Shown here one piece after another: positions 34,365 to 47,793 of a stretch of DNA of 64,000 nucleotides; positions within the stretch are counted from its first letter, which is position 1, and every line of letters starts with the position of its first letter. Both the position numbers and the translations under genes were made by a program. The notes under the pieces were generated by a model. That model was not told the DNA's origin. It was given only the letters and a program-made list of their open reading frames with translations, and did not search any database. Source of the stretch: Dimorphilus gyrociliatus (lineage: Eukaryota; Annelida; Polychaeta; Dinophilidae); assembly GCA_904063045.1 (NCBI GenBank), contig CAJFCJ010000004.1:737713-801712 (forward strand), in the 5' to 3' direction.

Positions 34365-37300
34365 CTTACTCTAGCCCGTTCAGCGTCAAGGTTGGTACTG
34401 CGGGCGCCAGTTATTTTTATAGGCCTAAATGCTATGTTACACGTGACATACCGGCGTGACACAGAAGAAATACAATATTTTAACTGAATAAAGTGTATTT
34501 ATGTATAAAATTATTCTTAATTTTTATAACAATTGAATTCGTATAAATCTATTTTATCACCGTTAAAAATCAGTGTAAATAGAGTTCATCACACTATAAT
34601 ATCGTTTCCGGATGTATGTTGTTTAAAAAATTTGTAGTCGTTTTAACTATTTTAACTTTATTATATTAAAAGAAATTTAATTTTATTCAACTTTATACTA
34701 AGAATATCAAAAGTTAAAAGTTCATTTCATTTTAATTATATAAAATTATAATAATTACATAAAGAAAAATATGTTAATGGGCCGTTTATTTGCTTTTTAA
34801 TCAATTAGTTCAACTATAGGAAATAATTCTCTTACAATTAAGTATCATCATCTAAATGCTACTTCAACATTATTTACTTTTAAATGAATTTGTAAATCAT
34901 ATTTTAGTGCAGCTTTCATTTAGGCCTATAGGAGTCAACAAACTTTAACACAACCAAGGCTATAATTATACATAATAAAATTTCAATTTCTTGAAAATGA
35001 GGAAAGCTAAAAACGTGACTGATTTATTCATACTGAGGCCTATAGAATCTAAATTGTACATGAAATATCTATTAAAAAAATATCACTCTGAAATTTATTT
35101 GTAATCTTCAATTCTTGACTTTAAGTCTAAAATTCTTAAATGCTAATTGGACCTAGGAGAAAATGAACCGATTATATATGAATTATGCATTTATGTACAT
35201 CAGTGTTTATCGGAGTGATAACGGAATCTAAGCCAGTGTTTCATATAGGAAGCGAAAAATGCTTGAAAGAACTATCAGTTTAGATAAAGAAAAACGAAGT
35301 TTTGAATTTTTAGGTCATAAAGTAAGTTATGCACGATAGAACCTCTTAAATATTCATTAAATATATATTGTCTGTCAAGGAATATTATTCTCATAAGAAA
35401 GAAAGCTCATTCTAATCTATTTATAGAGCTATTTAATATACTCATCAAACGTCGGAAGTCTACCTTTGACTGCGTGGGCGTAATTCAATATTATGCAACC
35501 GATTAAATTGGTTCTTTGTTAACCTAATTACAATCTTAATTTTAAGAACGAAAAACAAAAACAAAAATCTAAAACATTAGGAAGAAATGCTGTATACTTT
35601 AATTTATTTTATAATCCTCATTTGAGAAACATGATAATATCACCTTTTATTGTGCATGTAAAAGTGTCTAGATATATAAATATATATATATATATATATT
35701 TAGAAATGACAATATATATATATAATGTATGCATTACACATAAGATACATAAGAATCCGTATCGACTTACTCTTTAGCAAGTTCTCAACATTCTTAAATG
35801 AAAAACAATCATGCATTGCACTGATTCAATAAATGAAATATTGAGCAGGTAGAAATAAGTCAACTTCCCTTTTCTATTATCGCTTTCTCAATGTAAGAGA
35901 AATAAAAAACTATGAAGGATTTTGCATTTGGTTCTATTTCTAAAAATATAATATTGAAAAGAGAGAAAGATGAGGAGACCGAGGAGGAGGAGGAGGAGGA
36001 GGAGGAGAAATAAAGAAGCTAATTAATGTAACGGTGGGAATGATGATGATAATAAGGGTGATAATCAAGTTGATAATTAATAGCGATGACGATGATGATA
36101 TTGATTAAGAAGAAAAGTGAAGGGGTTATTTTTAAATTCTCTATAATATAGATAAAAAATTAAGCAATTTCGTACAGTTTATTTGTTTAACTTTTATCAT
36201 CAATAGCAACAGTGTAATATTATAATTTCATAAATTTATATAACTTATATATAGACTAATATATAAATATTACTTGTTATGGCAAAAACAACAGCTTTCT
36301 TCTTTTTCTCCTTCTTTGAGTAATGCTTACCAATTGCGAAATCGATTTATTAATAATCGTTAATTTTATGAATTGATTGCATTTTTTCTTCATTTATTGT
36401 ATTTATTTATATAAATAACGATATGGCTAAACTTTCAAAGTAAACATTAAATTCCATATATAAAGGATATGCTGCAATATATTTGTTTCTGTTTACAGTT
36501 AAAGTTCATGAACAGTTATCATCTTATTTAAAAGGTGCAATACGGCATGTAGGTTTCCTTCTTTCAAAGTCAACTTAAGGTTAAGTTTTTGAAAGAGGAA
36601 AGTTTTGCGTGCTGGCTTCTTTTTGGCCTCTTGTCTATGTTATTGTCTCTCTTTCAGTTTTTTATTTGAATATCCAGACTAATCTGGATTTGTATCGAAA
36701 CTATTTATCTTTTACTCTCACAATACAGGTAGAGACTTGTAATCTCTATTTATAAGTTTAATGTAAGGCCTATTTTTAAAATTTGCACCTATGTAACAAA
36801 ATTAATTTTACAGTATAATCTAATTTCATTACAAATAATAACATTTGAATTAAATAAAAGTTATAGCTATAAATAGTAATTTTTTCATTTAAATAGTAAG
36901 GAATCTCTTTGTCCAGGAACAAAGGCAAATTTTATCAATTCAGCTTGTCCGGTATCTAGATTACTTGATTACTTCCGGAATGTTTAACCAAATACAAAAC
37001 TACACGGATCGCCGTTCTAGTATCTAATCATCAGATCAAGAAAAAATTTCACTCTTTACAATTTTAAAGATAAATGAGAGCGACACAGAGAGATGGAAGG
37101 AATAAAGAAATGCAATAATTACACCTACTATGACAAGGAAGTAGGAAAGTAAAATGTATAGAAAAGAAGAAGTGGGTGATACAACTAGCAAAAATATGAT
37201 TGAAAGTGCTTTGTATTATGATATAATATATCTTTCCTTTTAGAATAACATTAAGTCTAGTGATAATATGAATGCATACATATTTTATGACAATAAACTT

Positions 37301-37639
37301 ATCATTTTTAAAGAATTACAAAAACAATACTAGATATTTATTAAGTTTACATAAAATTATTGATTACATTGTGCAAAGATATCTTTTAAAAGGAAATTCT
37401 CCTAGTTTGGATAAGAGAAATGCTTTCGTCAGCAAAATGAACACAATTGCTAGAATAAGATATATTCCAAAATAGGATTTTCCCGCTCAAATAAATGGTT
37501 TTTTTCTGGCCTTTAAATATTTATAAAGACTGATTGATTGATAATATAAATTCCTTAAATACCTCGAAAATATTTTCAAAAAAACCGCGAAAATTTACTA
37601 GCTTAACTTCCGTTTCCGGTTAATCTTTTGACTATTGGA
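34365..37639. other. Non-coding intergenic region
   Basis: 3.3 kb between two divergent genes. The first 100 bases next to the secreted-protein gene are GC-richer, with an E-box (CACGTG) near 34440, and probably hold its promoter. A GGA repeat lies at 35981-36007. The rest is AT-rich with repeated AGGCCTA-type words at 34422, 34921, 35035 and 36768. No exon was recognised. Confidence 0.55.
35981..36007. repeat. GGA trinucleotide microsatellite
   Basis: About nine tandem GGA units on the plus strand. Confidence 0.92.
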
Positions 37640-38568
37640 ATGACTAGTAAAGTTCGGCAAGCAATTTTGCCGATTAGCCGATTTAAGCGATACTTCACAC
37701 CGTCGCATAATTCTATAATTTGTACAAAGACTTTAAAAACATATATAGAAGCTGAAACGGAAGTAAGCAATGTGCATTTGACACCAGAAATTAGTCTTCA
37801 TTTGGTAACCCCGAATACTCCCACGTGGTACTCCGATGGGAAAGACTCCAAACTTTTTGAACCATTTTATGCATTCTATTGGCCAGGAGGCCAAGGTCTC
37901 TCAAGGTTAATTGGATGATGAATATTAAAACTTTCTACATTATTTATCATAAAAACAAGTTCACAAGTTTATTAGTTACATTGAAAATACTCAAATAATG
38001 CATTTTTAATGATTAATTTTAATTTCAGATTTATCCTTGATAATAGTGATTTAATAAAAAATAAAAACGTATTAGACATAGGTTCGGGATGCGGAGCATC
38101 TAGTATAGCATCAATCATGTCTAAAGCTTCATTCGTCACGGCGAATGATATAAATAGAGAGGCTATGGTGATTTTGGATATGAATTGCAAATTAAACTTT
38201 ATAGATAGTGATGCTATTAAGAAAGTTACTTCAAATCTAATAAATGCACATACAGAATATTTCCCATACGATATTGTTCTCATTGGGGATATGTTCTATG
38301 ACGAGTCTATTGCCAAAGAACTAATTGGATGGATGGATAAATTATCAAAAGAAGGGAAAGGTATACTTTCCTCGTATAATAACTCTTTTGTTATTAACAG
38401 AGAATTATCTTTCTTTAATTAGAAATATATTTAGGAGATCCGCAAAGAAATGATATTCTAAGTTCATTAGACGGTCGTTTAAGCATAAAGGCAACTTATA
38501 ATTTACCAGAAAATGTTCGAAAGGAAAACAATGGATTGATGACAACCAAAGTTTGGAAATTTGAGTAA
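37640..38568 (+). CDS. ETFBKMT: Electron transfer flavoprotein beta-subunit lysine methyltransferase
   Basis: Exons 37640-37905, 38029-38360 and 38423-38568 give 247 residues (human 262). The N-terminus is basic (RFKRYF) and fits a mitochondrial presequence. The conserved order is LTPEISL at about 50, YWPGGQGLSR at about 80, the SAM-binding motif DIGSGCGA at about 103 and GDMFYDE near 178. The C-terminus reads TTKVWKF, as in the family. Known reaction: SAM-dependent methylation of lysines of ETFB in the mitochondrial matrix, modulating electron transfer from acyl-CoA dehydrogenases. The earlier in-frame TTG at 37628 is not a likely start; the ATG at 37640 is. The first donor is GTTAAT. Confidence 0.94.
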
Positions 38569-39668
38569 AAGAGTCAAATATTTTAATTCATTCGTCTCGA
38601 AAGGAGCTTATTTATCATATTGATAAACAATTCTTATGAATTGTATAACATATATTTATTAAATACATGATTTATAAGAGATACTATAAACTTGTGTTTG
38701 TAAATATACAGTATACTTAGATATATATTTATGTCCTGATTCCAGTAAAAGAATCACAAGAATTAGAGTTACGTGAGAGTTCTTTTTTGTGCTCAAGTAA
38801 TCTTCTCTGCTATATAGGTTTATTTTTCTTATTATCAAGCTTCTTCTAGTCTAAAGGTTGTACATAGTAATGATGACACAATGGTTTTAACCTTAAAATT
38901 CAAATTTTATTCCTACTTACAGAGTGTTATATAAATATGTGTTAAAGATGTAGAAAGCATCTTCTCAAGATGAGCAACAATATATTCTTGTTTTTTATTA
39001 CATAAAAAAATTAAGTTATATATACTACTTCTACAATAAATTCACGACTTAAAACATTTAAAAATACTATTTTACATAATAACTAGATAACTTGAAGACA
39101 GATTATGGTCAAGTACAATAAGTTTATATACATATTTATTATAACTATTTTAATTTATTCAATTAATCTTTGCAAAGAATTATAACCATTCAATTTTTTG
39201 TTAGGTTTCAATTGAAAGAAAAAATTCTTTAGAGACTTTGAGATAGGACTATTGGTCATTTTTTTCGTCCTAAAATATTAACCTAATTAAAGCGCTGAAG
39301 GTAATAAGGGGAATAACCAAATTACTGTAATAGCAATAATATATACATATATATATATAAATTTATATTGTAATACCATTGTTTTGTACTAAAACTGTAT
39401 TTCATGAAAAAAAAGCCAAGCTAATACAAAAGTTGCTTATTATAAGCTCGTTTAAACATTATATTTCCTTAATCGAACTTGATAATAGCACCAATAAATG
39501 CAGTAAGACATAATAAACATAAACATATTAAAAAATTAACTAATAAAAGGTATTATCTACTATATAATATAAAAAAATTAAAAAAAGCTCGATGAATAGC
39601 GATTCTCGTATTTCAATTAAATTATCTAACAAGAAAAGAATTAAGTAGAACGCTGAGTCTTTCTCTCT
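38569..39668. other. Non-coding convergent spacer
   Basis: 1.1 kb of AT-rich DNA between the 3' ends of ETFBKMT and paxillin, presumably their 3' UTRs. No exon recognised. Confidence 0.6.
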
Positions 39669-42600
39669 TTAGAGCCCATGTAGTTTTATGAAGCAGGCGT
39701 GACAATAGGGCTTGCTGTCTTGTTCCTTAAATGTGCCCTTATTTAATACATTATTGCAATACTGGCATCTAAAATGATCAGGGTGGAATTTCTTATTCAT
39801 AGCCGTAACACAACGGCCAGCAATAGCAGTTTGACAAACGGCGCAGATAGAACCACGCACTTTATAGAAATCTGTTTCACAATATGGTAATTTTTCATAC
39901 TCGAAAAAGCTTCCTTTCCCGAAAGGTTTACGGCATTCCTGTGGAATTGAAATAATAAACTTTGCTGCTAGATATATAATATGACAATAAGATTGTTAAT
40001 AGCAATTATTTACAACTCCAATAAATTACCTGACATACAAAACATTCTGGATGCCAGTGTTTATTTAAAGCGGAAATGTAATTGTTTCGTATCACATTAT
40101 CACAACTGCTACATTTAGGAGCAAACATTTCAAAGTAATCCTTTCTGTATTGGATAATATAAGTAAATATCTTTAAAATTAACTTAATAGTTAATTTAAA
40201 TTTAAAATTACCTGCAGAATGGTTTACCATCCTTTTCGTGAAAACCTTCTGTCCCAAAAGATTGGCCACAATTCGTGCAACAAAAATGTTCAGGGTGCCA
40301 GGTTTTATTTAGGGCAGTTAGACAATGCTATAAAATTTATTATAATTATATAACATTTCATAAAATTCTTAATGAATATAAAAATAAATAATAAAGATGA
40401 CAATATTTACATCTAAAATAGGATCGCTACAAGCTGCGCATTGGGGTGAATATAAAAGATGGTAATCATGCTCGCAATATGGTTTTCCATCCCTTTCGAA
40501 AAAAGTATTCGTTCCCAAAGCTTTTTTACAATGATAGCATACAAAGTGTTCGGGATGCCACATAAAACCCAAGGCGGTAATAACCTGTAAAGAAGCAAAT
40601 TTTTTAATAGATAATGTTAATCTTTTCCTGGAAGGCACTTAAAAGAGTATATTTACTTGTCCAATAATGGGATTAGTGCAAGCGGCACAATGACCCTTTG
40701 GTATCATTTGTACTCCTTGCTTGATCATATCCTGTTGCAAGTTACCCAACATATTATCCAGTTGATCTACGTTGTTTGCAGGCTAAGGTTAAAAATAGAA
40801 AACATTCTTAAAACTCTTTTAAAGTCAATTAGAAAGTTTAGAGCTAATAAGAACAACAATATATTTTTGACTTTCTTGAATTTTCTTTAACTTGTTTAAA
40901 CAGAGCATTCATTTAAAAATTCAAGAAAATACTTATTTAAAAACAATAAATTAATCTGTAAATAAAAAAGGGGGAAATATTTCAAAGGAATATTACATAT
41001 AAATCGATTGTATGCTGTATAAGTATAGTTATGTTTGGCAAAGTAATAACATAAATTTAACAAGTATATATAAATTTGAAAGAGTATATTTATACATATA
41101 TAGTCTAATCTGTGCGGATATCATTCGGTACACATGCAACAATAAGGTGGCAACGGAAGCAAATTAAGTGTTTTTATTATACTATTAATTGAAAACACTT
41201 AATTTGGAAAATAAATAGACAAAGTATAGAATAAGGAGGGCAAAAAACATTAAGTCAGAAAATGTATACAAAACAAAATACTTCTACATGCGAAAAAAGG
41301 CTTAAAAGAAATTTCTTAAATGACCTGTTCATCAGAAGAGGATAAAGCTTTTAATTCTCTATCCTTCCATTTCTTTGGAACGGAGTAGATTGGTTCCTTT
41401 AGATGACATTATGATATTACAAGAAATATAATAAAGACAACTTTCGACAATAACAATATTTTCTATTTTTATTATCTATAATTCCCTATCTAAGAGTCTT
41501 TTCTCAGTAGCAGTTAGGTGAGTGATTAAGTTTTACTTATTTAGCGTAACGGTAATTCATAAAGTTTTTCATAGAGAAATAATTTCGAGTGGGAGGGAAA
41601 ACAGAAAAAGGTCACTTACTTCATTCGATTGTTTCTCCACTTCTATGGGTTTTGCATTAGAAGATTGTTGACTGATCTGAACGTATTTCATAGTGACTTA
41701 AGTAACTTAATATCTTGTCATTAGTTGTTTACATAAAGAGGCTTATAAAAACTGTTACAAACTTGAAAGTCATTTAAAGATTCAAGAAGTGTATCTAGTT
41801 CTTGAGTAGCCGAAAGAGCTGTACCGCTACTTGCTCCGGAAGATCCTCCACCAGTGCTATCCGGCCGTATTTTGTTGTAAACATTAGAAGTGTCATTGCG
41901 CGATTCTAAATCCTCCTCCAGTTGAGATAGCATTGTATTTACAGACGGATCTTTTACCATAGTATTTTGTTTATCAGGTTTAATCTTTCCATTATCTACA
42001 AACAAAATGTTATGACTGCGTAACTTAAGGCTAAATTGCATGAAACCTTCTTGCGAAATTTGAGCATGAAACTGAGCTGATGATAAATCACGTAATAGAT
42101 TATCCAACTCGTTAAGGTTTTTACCCAATTTTGAGTTTTCCTCTCCAGTTTTCGGCTCGGCTAAAATTTCTGGAGGAGGAGCTGGAAAGTCTTCATCTGG
42201 AAAGTCGTAGTCGGCATTCAAACTTTGGTTACAAGGTTTTGGTAAACTCATTTCATCTGTGAATTAGATATTGCACAATAGTCTTCGTAAATATCAGAAT
42301 ATACTGTAAATAGTAAATATCATTTACCCATAGAATTACGCTGTATTCCATTCGGATGTAATTTACTACTAGCTTGAAGAGCGTCTAAAAGTTCGTCTGT
42401 TCAAAAAAGTATTATTAAATCAATTAATAATTAATAAATAATTATAATTTAAGCAGTGGTATCTTTTTATCTTTTTCTGAAGGATATAAATTGCGTGCAA
42501 ATAAGCTTTTCATGCCTCAAAAAAAAGCTCATAAGAATAAAAGAAAGGACTTGTTATACATACCCTATGCTTGTATTAATACACAGTATATCAATTAACT

Positions 42601-43359
42601 ATATGTAAAAAAAAGATCAGTAAGTTATCTCATATTATCTTTCAAAACTTGTATTTAAAAAAACACAAAGCTACTGTTTTCTTTAAGAAATAAAAATTTC
42701 TTGTGATAAGATTTTAATATTAAAAAAATAATGAAGTTAAAAAGCTATGTCTCTTTTAATACGAAATAACTAACTGATATGTTCATTAATTGGTATGGAT
42801 ATATTATCAGGATATGATCAATATCATGTTGACGAGAACAAATAAAAATGGCTATGTTAGCTAAAATTATAGTTATTTGTGGATCGCATTATATAGGCCT
42901 TATTCACTTCTAACTTTGGTTGACTTTGTAAGTCAATTACATTTTTTGATCAATTAAAAGCAATATATCGGTTAAGCAGTATTATATACGATTAAATATT
43001 CATAAAAAGAATAAGCTCTCTTTCGTAGAAGCAAAATTGGACAATTAATGAGAAAGAAATGAAACATTCTTTTAAGTTCTAAATAAAGATTATCTTAAAA
43101 AATATTAAGTTTCACGGTAACCTTTGTTGTTTAAATATTCATAGTGAAAGGGATTAAGTCTTCTTAATAAAACAATTAACTTCTCAAAGACAAACTCTTG
43201 ATAAATAGAATAACATTGAAGAATGATTTTATTTAGTTTACAATAATGTTTGCAAAACCCTTTCTCGAAAGATTATGATTAAAATAGGCCTAGGATTACA
43301 TGAATAATGGTATGTAATTAGAATGTTCAATTAAGAATAAAAATACCTAAATCATCCAT
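39669..43359 (-). CDS. PXN: Paxillin (focal adhesion LIM adaptor)
   Basis: Nine minus-strand exons keep frame: 43347-43359, 42328-42396, 41763-42256, 41620-41676, 40657-40782, 40411-40584, 40212-40327, 40030-40144 and 39669-39938. The product is 477 residues. The first exon is only 13 bases and encodes MDDL of the LD1 motif (MDDLDELLDAL), with a 950-base intron behind it. Further LD motifs are [21 protein letters not shown] and QLDNMLGNL. Four C-terminal LIM domains start at about residue 247 with CAAC, CAAC, CSSC and CAVC, each followed by WHPE/FHPD and a second zinc knuckle. Known role: cytoplasmic scaffold at integrin adhesions that binds FAK, vinculin and parvin through LD motifs and is targeted by LIM2-3. 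It is shorter than vertebrate paxillin because the linkers between LD motifs are short. LIM domains are split across exons, except the last. Confidence 0.95.
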
Positions 43360-43842
43360 GACACGTTTCAACAAAGTCTTTTTGAAGCATAGCAGATCCT
43401 AGTCTTTCTTCTTAATACGGTATATTTAAGTATTTCGAAAAAAAACACAAATTAGTTTTGGCAGAAGCCTGCTGTTTAGGATTATTATTTCTGCAATCGT
43501 AAAATGTTTCAGTCGATAATAGCGTGATCTATAGGACTTAGTGTGAAGCATAAATATTTTTCATTGAGTATTCTCAACTTTTACCAAAAGTTTGCTTGGA
43601 TAATAAAATAAATTATTTAGTTTGTCATTGGTGAATAGCTTATTCTAAAAAAATGTCTTAATAAACTTGAAGTAAATGATAATTTTCCGCCAAAAATCTT
43701 TCATCTACATGTACTACTTTTTATAAATTATGGAAATAGACATGACTGCCTTAATGACAATATATCTGCCATTTTGATTTTCTTTTTGTTCTATAATTCT
43801 GGAAAAGTATCAAGTGCACATGCGCGAATAGGCCGACTCAAA
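43360..43842. promoter_or_regulatory. Bidirectional promoter region of paxillin and eIF4H
   Basis: 483 bases separate the two divergent start codons. The part nearest eIF4H is less AT-rich and has GCGCGAATAGGCC-type sequence. No other site was recognised. Confidence 0.5.
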
Positions 43843-45452
43843 ATGGCCGACTCTCGGAATTACAATCAAGCTGCTAATTTGGAAAATTCAGGGTAAAAAC
43901 TGTAAATTACAAATTATTTTGGTTTTTGACATAGAGAAATTAATTACTACCAAGAGACTAGCATGTTAAAATTTTTTTTAATGACTCCTATAAGTTGCAC
44001 TGATGGTTTATGTAAGAGGCGTGTTAAAAAAGCCGTAAAAACGAACTTGGTTATCTTTCTAATAAATAAACAAGAACTTATTTTATGGTTTTTATTCAAA
44101 CTAGTTATCCTTATATAATTAATTGAGTAAAGAGTTGAACATTAGGTCTCATAACAAGCATGTTTTGAGATACCATGTGACTGACTATATCACGTTTTCG
44201 TCAGCTATTTATTTTCGCCATTCTATTCTATAATGAATTGGTAAAAAGTGTAACAGTAAGTCAGAGCATGAGAAAACATGCATATATTTGTGTCACTATA
44301 TCCAAATTTACTTTTAAAAAAATAATCCAAATTTTTAAATTACTAACTGAAAAATTGTTCAGATTCGGAGGTGGACAAAGGAGGGGAAATTACGGAGGAT
44401 ACAGAGGAGGTGGCAATGGATCTCGACCACTTCCCCAGGAACCACCTTATACAGCTTACGTTGGAAATCTGCCTGACGGTTTAGTTCAGGGAGACATAGA
44501 TCAAATGTTTGTTAAGTTGTCTGTTAAGAGTGTACGATTAGTAAGAGATAAAGAAACAGATAAATTCAAAGGTAATAATCTTTAAAATGTTATGTCGGTG
44601 ATTCTCAAAATGATGAAATGCTATTTCCTAGGTTTCGCTTACGTCGAGTTTACTGATCTCAAGTCTTTGAAAGAAGCTTTAACTTACAATGGGGCCGTAA
44701 GTATTTCATTATTCCATATACCTTTATTAATTATTATTTAGTTTAGCTTAATTATTTTATTATAAAAAAAAAGTCCTACATGAAATTTCAGTAGAAAATC
44801 TTGTTTTTATTGCTTAAAAAAAGTCTGAGCACTTTACCTAATAATATTCTAAATCCTGTTTAAAATGTTAAAACTTTACACCTTTGAAAGATAAAACTAG
44901 TATATAGGTAAATTGAAAAAAAAACTAAGTTATCTTGGCAAAAAAAATTTCAATAGATAAATTATAATTTATTAAAAATTACCAAAAATTAGTTTCGTCA
45001 ATGTATTAATTGGCTAAGTAGTAAGTCGCATTTACTAAACTAAACACATTGTACAGTTATTCGAACAACGTGAAATTCGAGTGGATGTTGCAAGTGACAA
45101 AAGAAATGACTCTCGAGGAGGTCGCAGTAATCGAGGGCGCGCCCCAGCAAACCAATCATATAGAGGAGGATTTGAACGCGGACGAGGAGGTGGTCAAGCA
45201 GCTGGTGGAAATCATGGGGGAGGTGGGCAATTTCGCCAAACGGCGTCATTTAGTTCAAATCGTCGAGAACGACGTGATAGTGGAAGTAGACCTGGAGGGC
45301 AAACAGACTTTCGCGAACCGAGTCCTAGCTCGGCTGCAGCTAGACCCAAGTTGAAACTCCAGCCAAGAAGCAAGGATGCTAATCAAAACGATGAGGTGAA
45401 GAGAAATGCTAGTATATTTGGTACGGGAAAACCAAGGGAGGAGAAACAGTAA
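43843..45452 (+). CDS. EIF4H: Eukaryotic translation initiation factor 4H
   Basis: Exons 43843-43892, 44363-44571, 44632-44696 and 45057-45452 give 239 residues (human 248). The protein begins MADSRNYN, has a glycine/arginine-rich lead and then a single RRM at about residues 40-118 with RNP2 (AYVGNL) and RNP1 (KFKGFAYVEF). An RG/GG-rich region follows. The family-specific end [16 protein letters not shown] and [12 protein letters not shown] is conserved. Known role: RNA-binding stimulator of the eIF4A helicase during scanning, in the cytoplasm. A polyadenylation signal AATAAA lies at 45541, about 90 bases after the stop. Neighbour paxillin is divergent. Confidence 0.95.
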
Positions 45453-46232
45453 AGTGATTTTTAGTCTTTCAAAAGTTTCTTCTCGCTTTTGCTCTGTATA
45501 TTTTGCACTTATTCTATGTACGTGAGACTGGGTCACTCTCAATAAATCGTACTTATTATTTCATTTAAGTATATCAATTTATAAACGATATATCAGTTAT
45601 CTAACAGTAAAACGTTTGTAACAACGAATAACTCCGATGTGATAAGAACTGATATTCTACATTTGTACACCTAACACATGTTTTGAATTATCTTGTCAGG
45701 TGGTGAATTGTTTGAGATTCAGTCTTTACGCTTAGAGTTAGTGCTTTGTATAATTTGTCATGAATTAAAGTAGGATATATATTTTTTCATTTCGTCGGTC
45801 ACACTTGAAACGTGTATGAATTTCCACGTGATTCTTTTGTGCCAGGCGTTAATACGTACGTACCTATTGATATAATATATATATTTATATATATATATAC
45901 ATTGTATATATCGGTTATATTTACTTGTATATACAAATAAACAAAATTTGGTATATATATATATTTATGTAGATATTAAGGATAGTTAAATAAAATTTGT
46001 TATGTTTTATGAATTCATCTCCAAATCACCTTTTGAAATGGTCATTCTGAAGTATATCATGATTAATTGACATTTTAAGTCTGTGAAATACTTATAAAAA
46101 GTGCAATTAATCTAATAAAAACTTGATAGCATTTAAAAACATGTGATTGCTGTGTAATTTATTTTGAACTTGGTTAAAATAACTGTATTTCTAACAAAAA
46201 AGGCATATATATCAACAGTACAATGAAATGTT
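45453..46232. other. Non-coding convergent spacer with polyadenylation signal
   Basis: The eIF4H 3' UTR probably ends shortly after the AATAAA at 45541-45546. The remaining AT-rich DNA leads to the 3' end of NAA40. Nothing else was recognised. Confidence 0.6.
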
Positions 46233-47347
46233 TCACGCTTTCTTTACTGGAATGATTTTGCTAACGATTATGTAGCAATATTCGACGTTGTTAACGACTG
46301 AAGATATCTGATCATCAGGATTTGTGTCATCGAGCTGATACCTGAAATTTTATTTGTGACATCTTAATTTCTGCAAATAATGATATAATAGATTGAAAGC
46401 TAACTTCAATTTTTCAAAGAAGGATTTTGAAACTACGTGATGCTTCAAAACTGTAGCAACAACTTTCTTCATTCCAGTTCTGAAATTTATGCACCGTTTA
46501 ACTAATGCCAGTCGTTATGTTTTACTTACTTTAATGCTAGCAATTCCAGTATCTGCATGAGAAACTTGCCTAGTCCTTTTCTTCTCACAGACTCTTCGAG
46601 CTGAATCTCATAACTGAAAAATCTTTTAATATACCATTATTTGATTTTATAGTTTAAGTTTACAAACCAGTATACGACTTCGATATCATCATCCAAATCA
46701 AAGCGAAAGTGAACGCAGGCCTGCGGATCGCCTTTTTCGTCTCTGGCAATGAGATATCGAGCAGCATCTTCTTCCATTTCAGATTTCTTTGCTTTGTCGT
46801 TCCATCCCCATTCACATGCTTCATACCTATAAAAATTTAGTTATTTTACTATTTCATGTCAACAGAATAAAAATACTAACAGTTCTTTCATATTTTTTCT
46901 TGTTAAATTAATTGCCCAATCACGACATTTCACGTCCATTTTCGCTGCCCATTCGCAAGATATATTAATAGTCAACCTGAATTGGATATCAATCAGAGTG
47001 GAATTTTAGACAGCTAAATAAAATTTACCCATTTCTATCAAATTTTCGAAACGGTTCAATCAGAGTCATAGGATCTGCAATCTATTAAATTAATAGTTAA
47101 AGATTAGAGAAATATTTTATAAAACTTACTTCATTGGCATCAGCCACTAACTTTTGAGATTGAGCAATCTTTCCAGATTCCTATTTAAAGAACAAAATAT
47201 ATTTTAATAGGTATATTACATATTATTTAAACTAACAAATTTCCATTTTTCTTTTTTTTCTTTGCTTCGCTTTTTTGACGGTTTCTGAAAAAACGAACTC
47301 TCAATGATCCGAATTAAAACATTTTAATTACTGTAACTTACACCCAT
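46233..47347 (-). CDS. NAA40: N-alpha-acetyltransferase 40 (NatD, histone H4/H2A)
   Basis: Nine minus-strand exons keep frame: 47342-47347, 47237-47284, 47130-47180, 47029-47081, 46881-46976, 46668-46826, 46530-46613, 46405-46479 and 46233-46341. The product is 226 residues (human 237). The first exon is six bases and encodes Met-Gly only. A lysine-rich N-terminal stretch follows. The GNAT domain includes the WGWN segment, HFRFD, the family YCYEIQLE strand and the acetyl-CoA loop RRKGLGKF (about residues 155-162). Known reaction: acetylation of the N-terminal serine of histones H4 and H2A. Four of its eight introns use GTT donors, an unusually high share. The identification is firm; the tiny first exon is supported by family start (MG, then a basic stretch) and phase. 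Confidence 0.93.
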
Positions 47348-47793
47348 CGTTTTTACTATAAAGTGTCTTTTTAAAAAATACAAGAATCTATTCGCTCGAT
47401 GCCTAAAAAAGAACTTAAAAAAATGCTTTATGCGGCTTCGAACTACCGGAAGTGTAAAAATTAGTAAAACTGAGCGCCAGAATTAGGCTCGCACTGTTAT
47501 ATATTAGTTATATAATAACTCAAAGAAATAGTCAAAAAGTGTTAATTAGAGTTAATCTGTAAAAAGTAATTAATAATTTTGATTTGTTTGATAATTTATT
47601 AATGTGAAACATTGAAAAAAAAATTATTTTTAAGAAGGTTTTCTTAACAGTGAGTTGAATAACACCAGTTTTTACTACGTATTTTAAAAGTACTACAGCT
47701 TTAATTCCAATTCGAAACTTAATTCTTTAAATATTATTATTCTTTACATTTCAAAACACTTAAGCAACAGTTATTTGAAATTATTTGTGCGAA
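47348..47793. promoter_or_regulatory. Divergent promoter region of NAA40 and the C11orf98-like gene
   Basis: 446 bases between two start codons facing apart. A GC-richer piece with GAGCGCCAGAATTAGG lies near 47471-47487. The remainder is AT-rich. Confidence 0.5.

Noticed and set aside
37628-37918. ETFBKMT start at TTG 37628
   Set aside because: Animal genes start at ATG; the ATG at 37640 is in frame and precedes the basic presequence.
45040-45542. Additional open frames on both strands over the eIF4H last exon
   Set aside because: They are shadows of the glycine/arginine-rich eIF4H frame.
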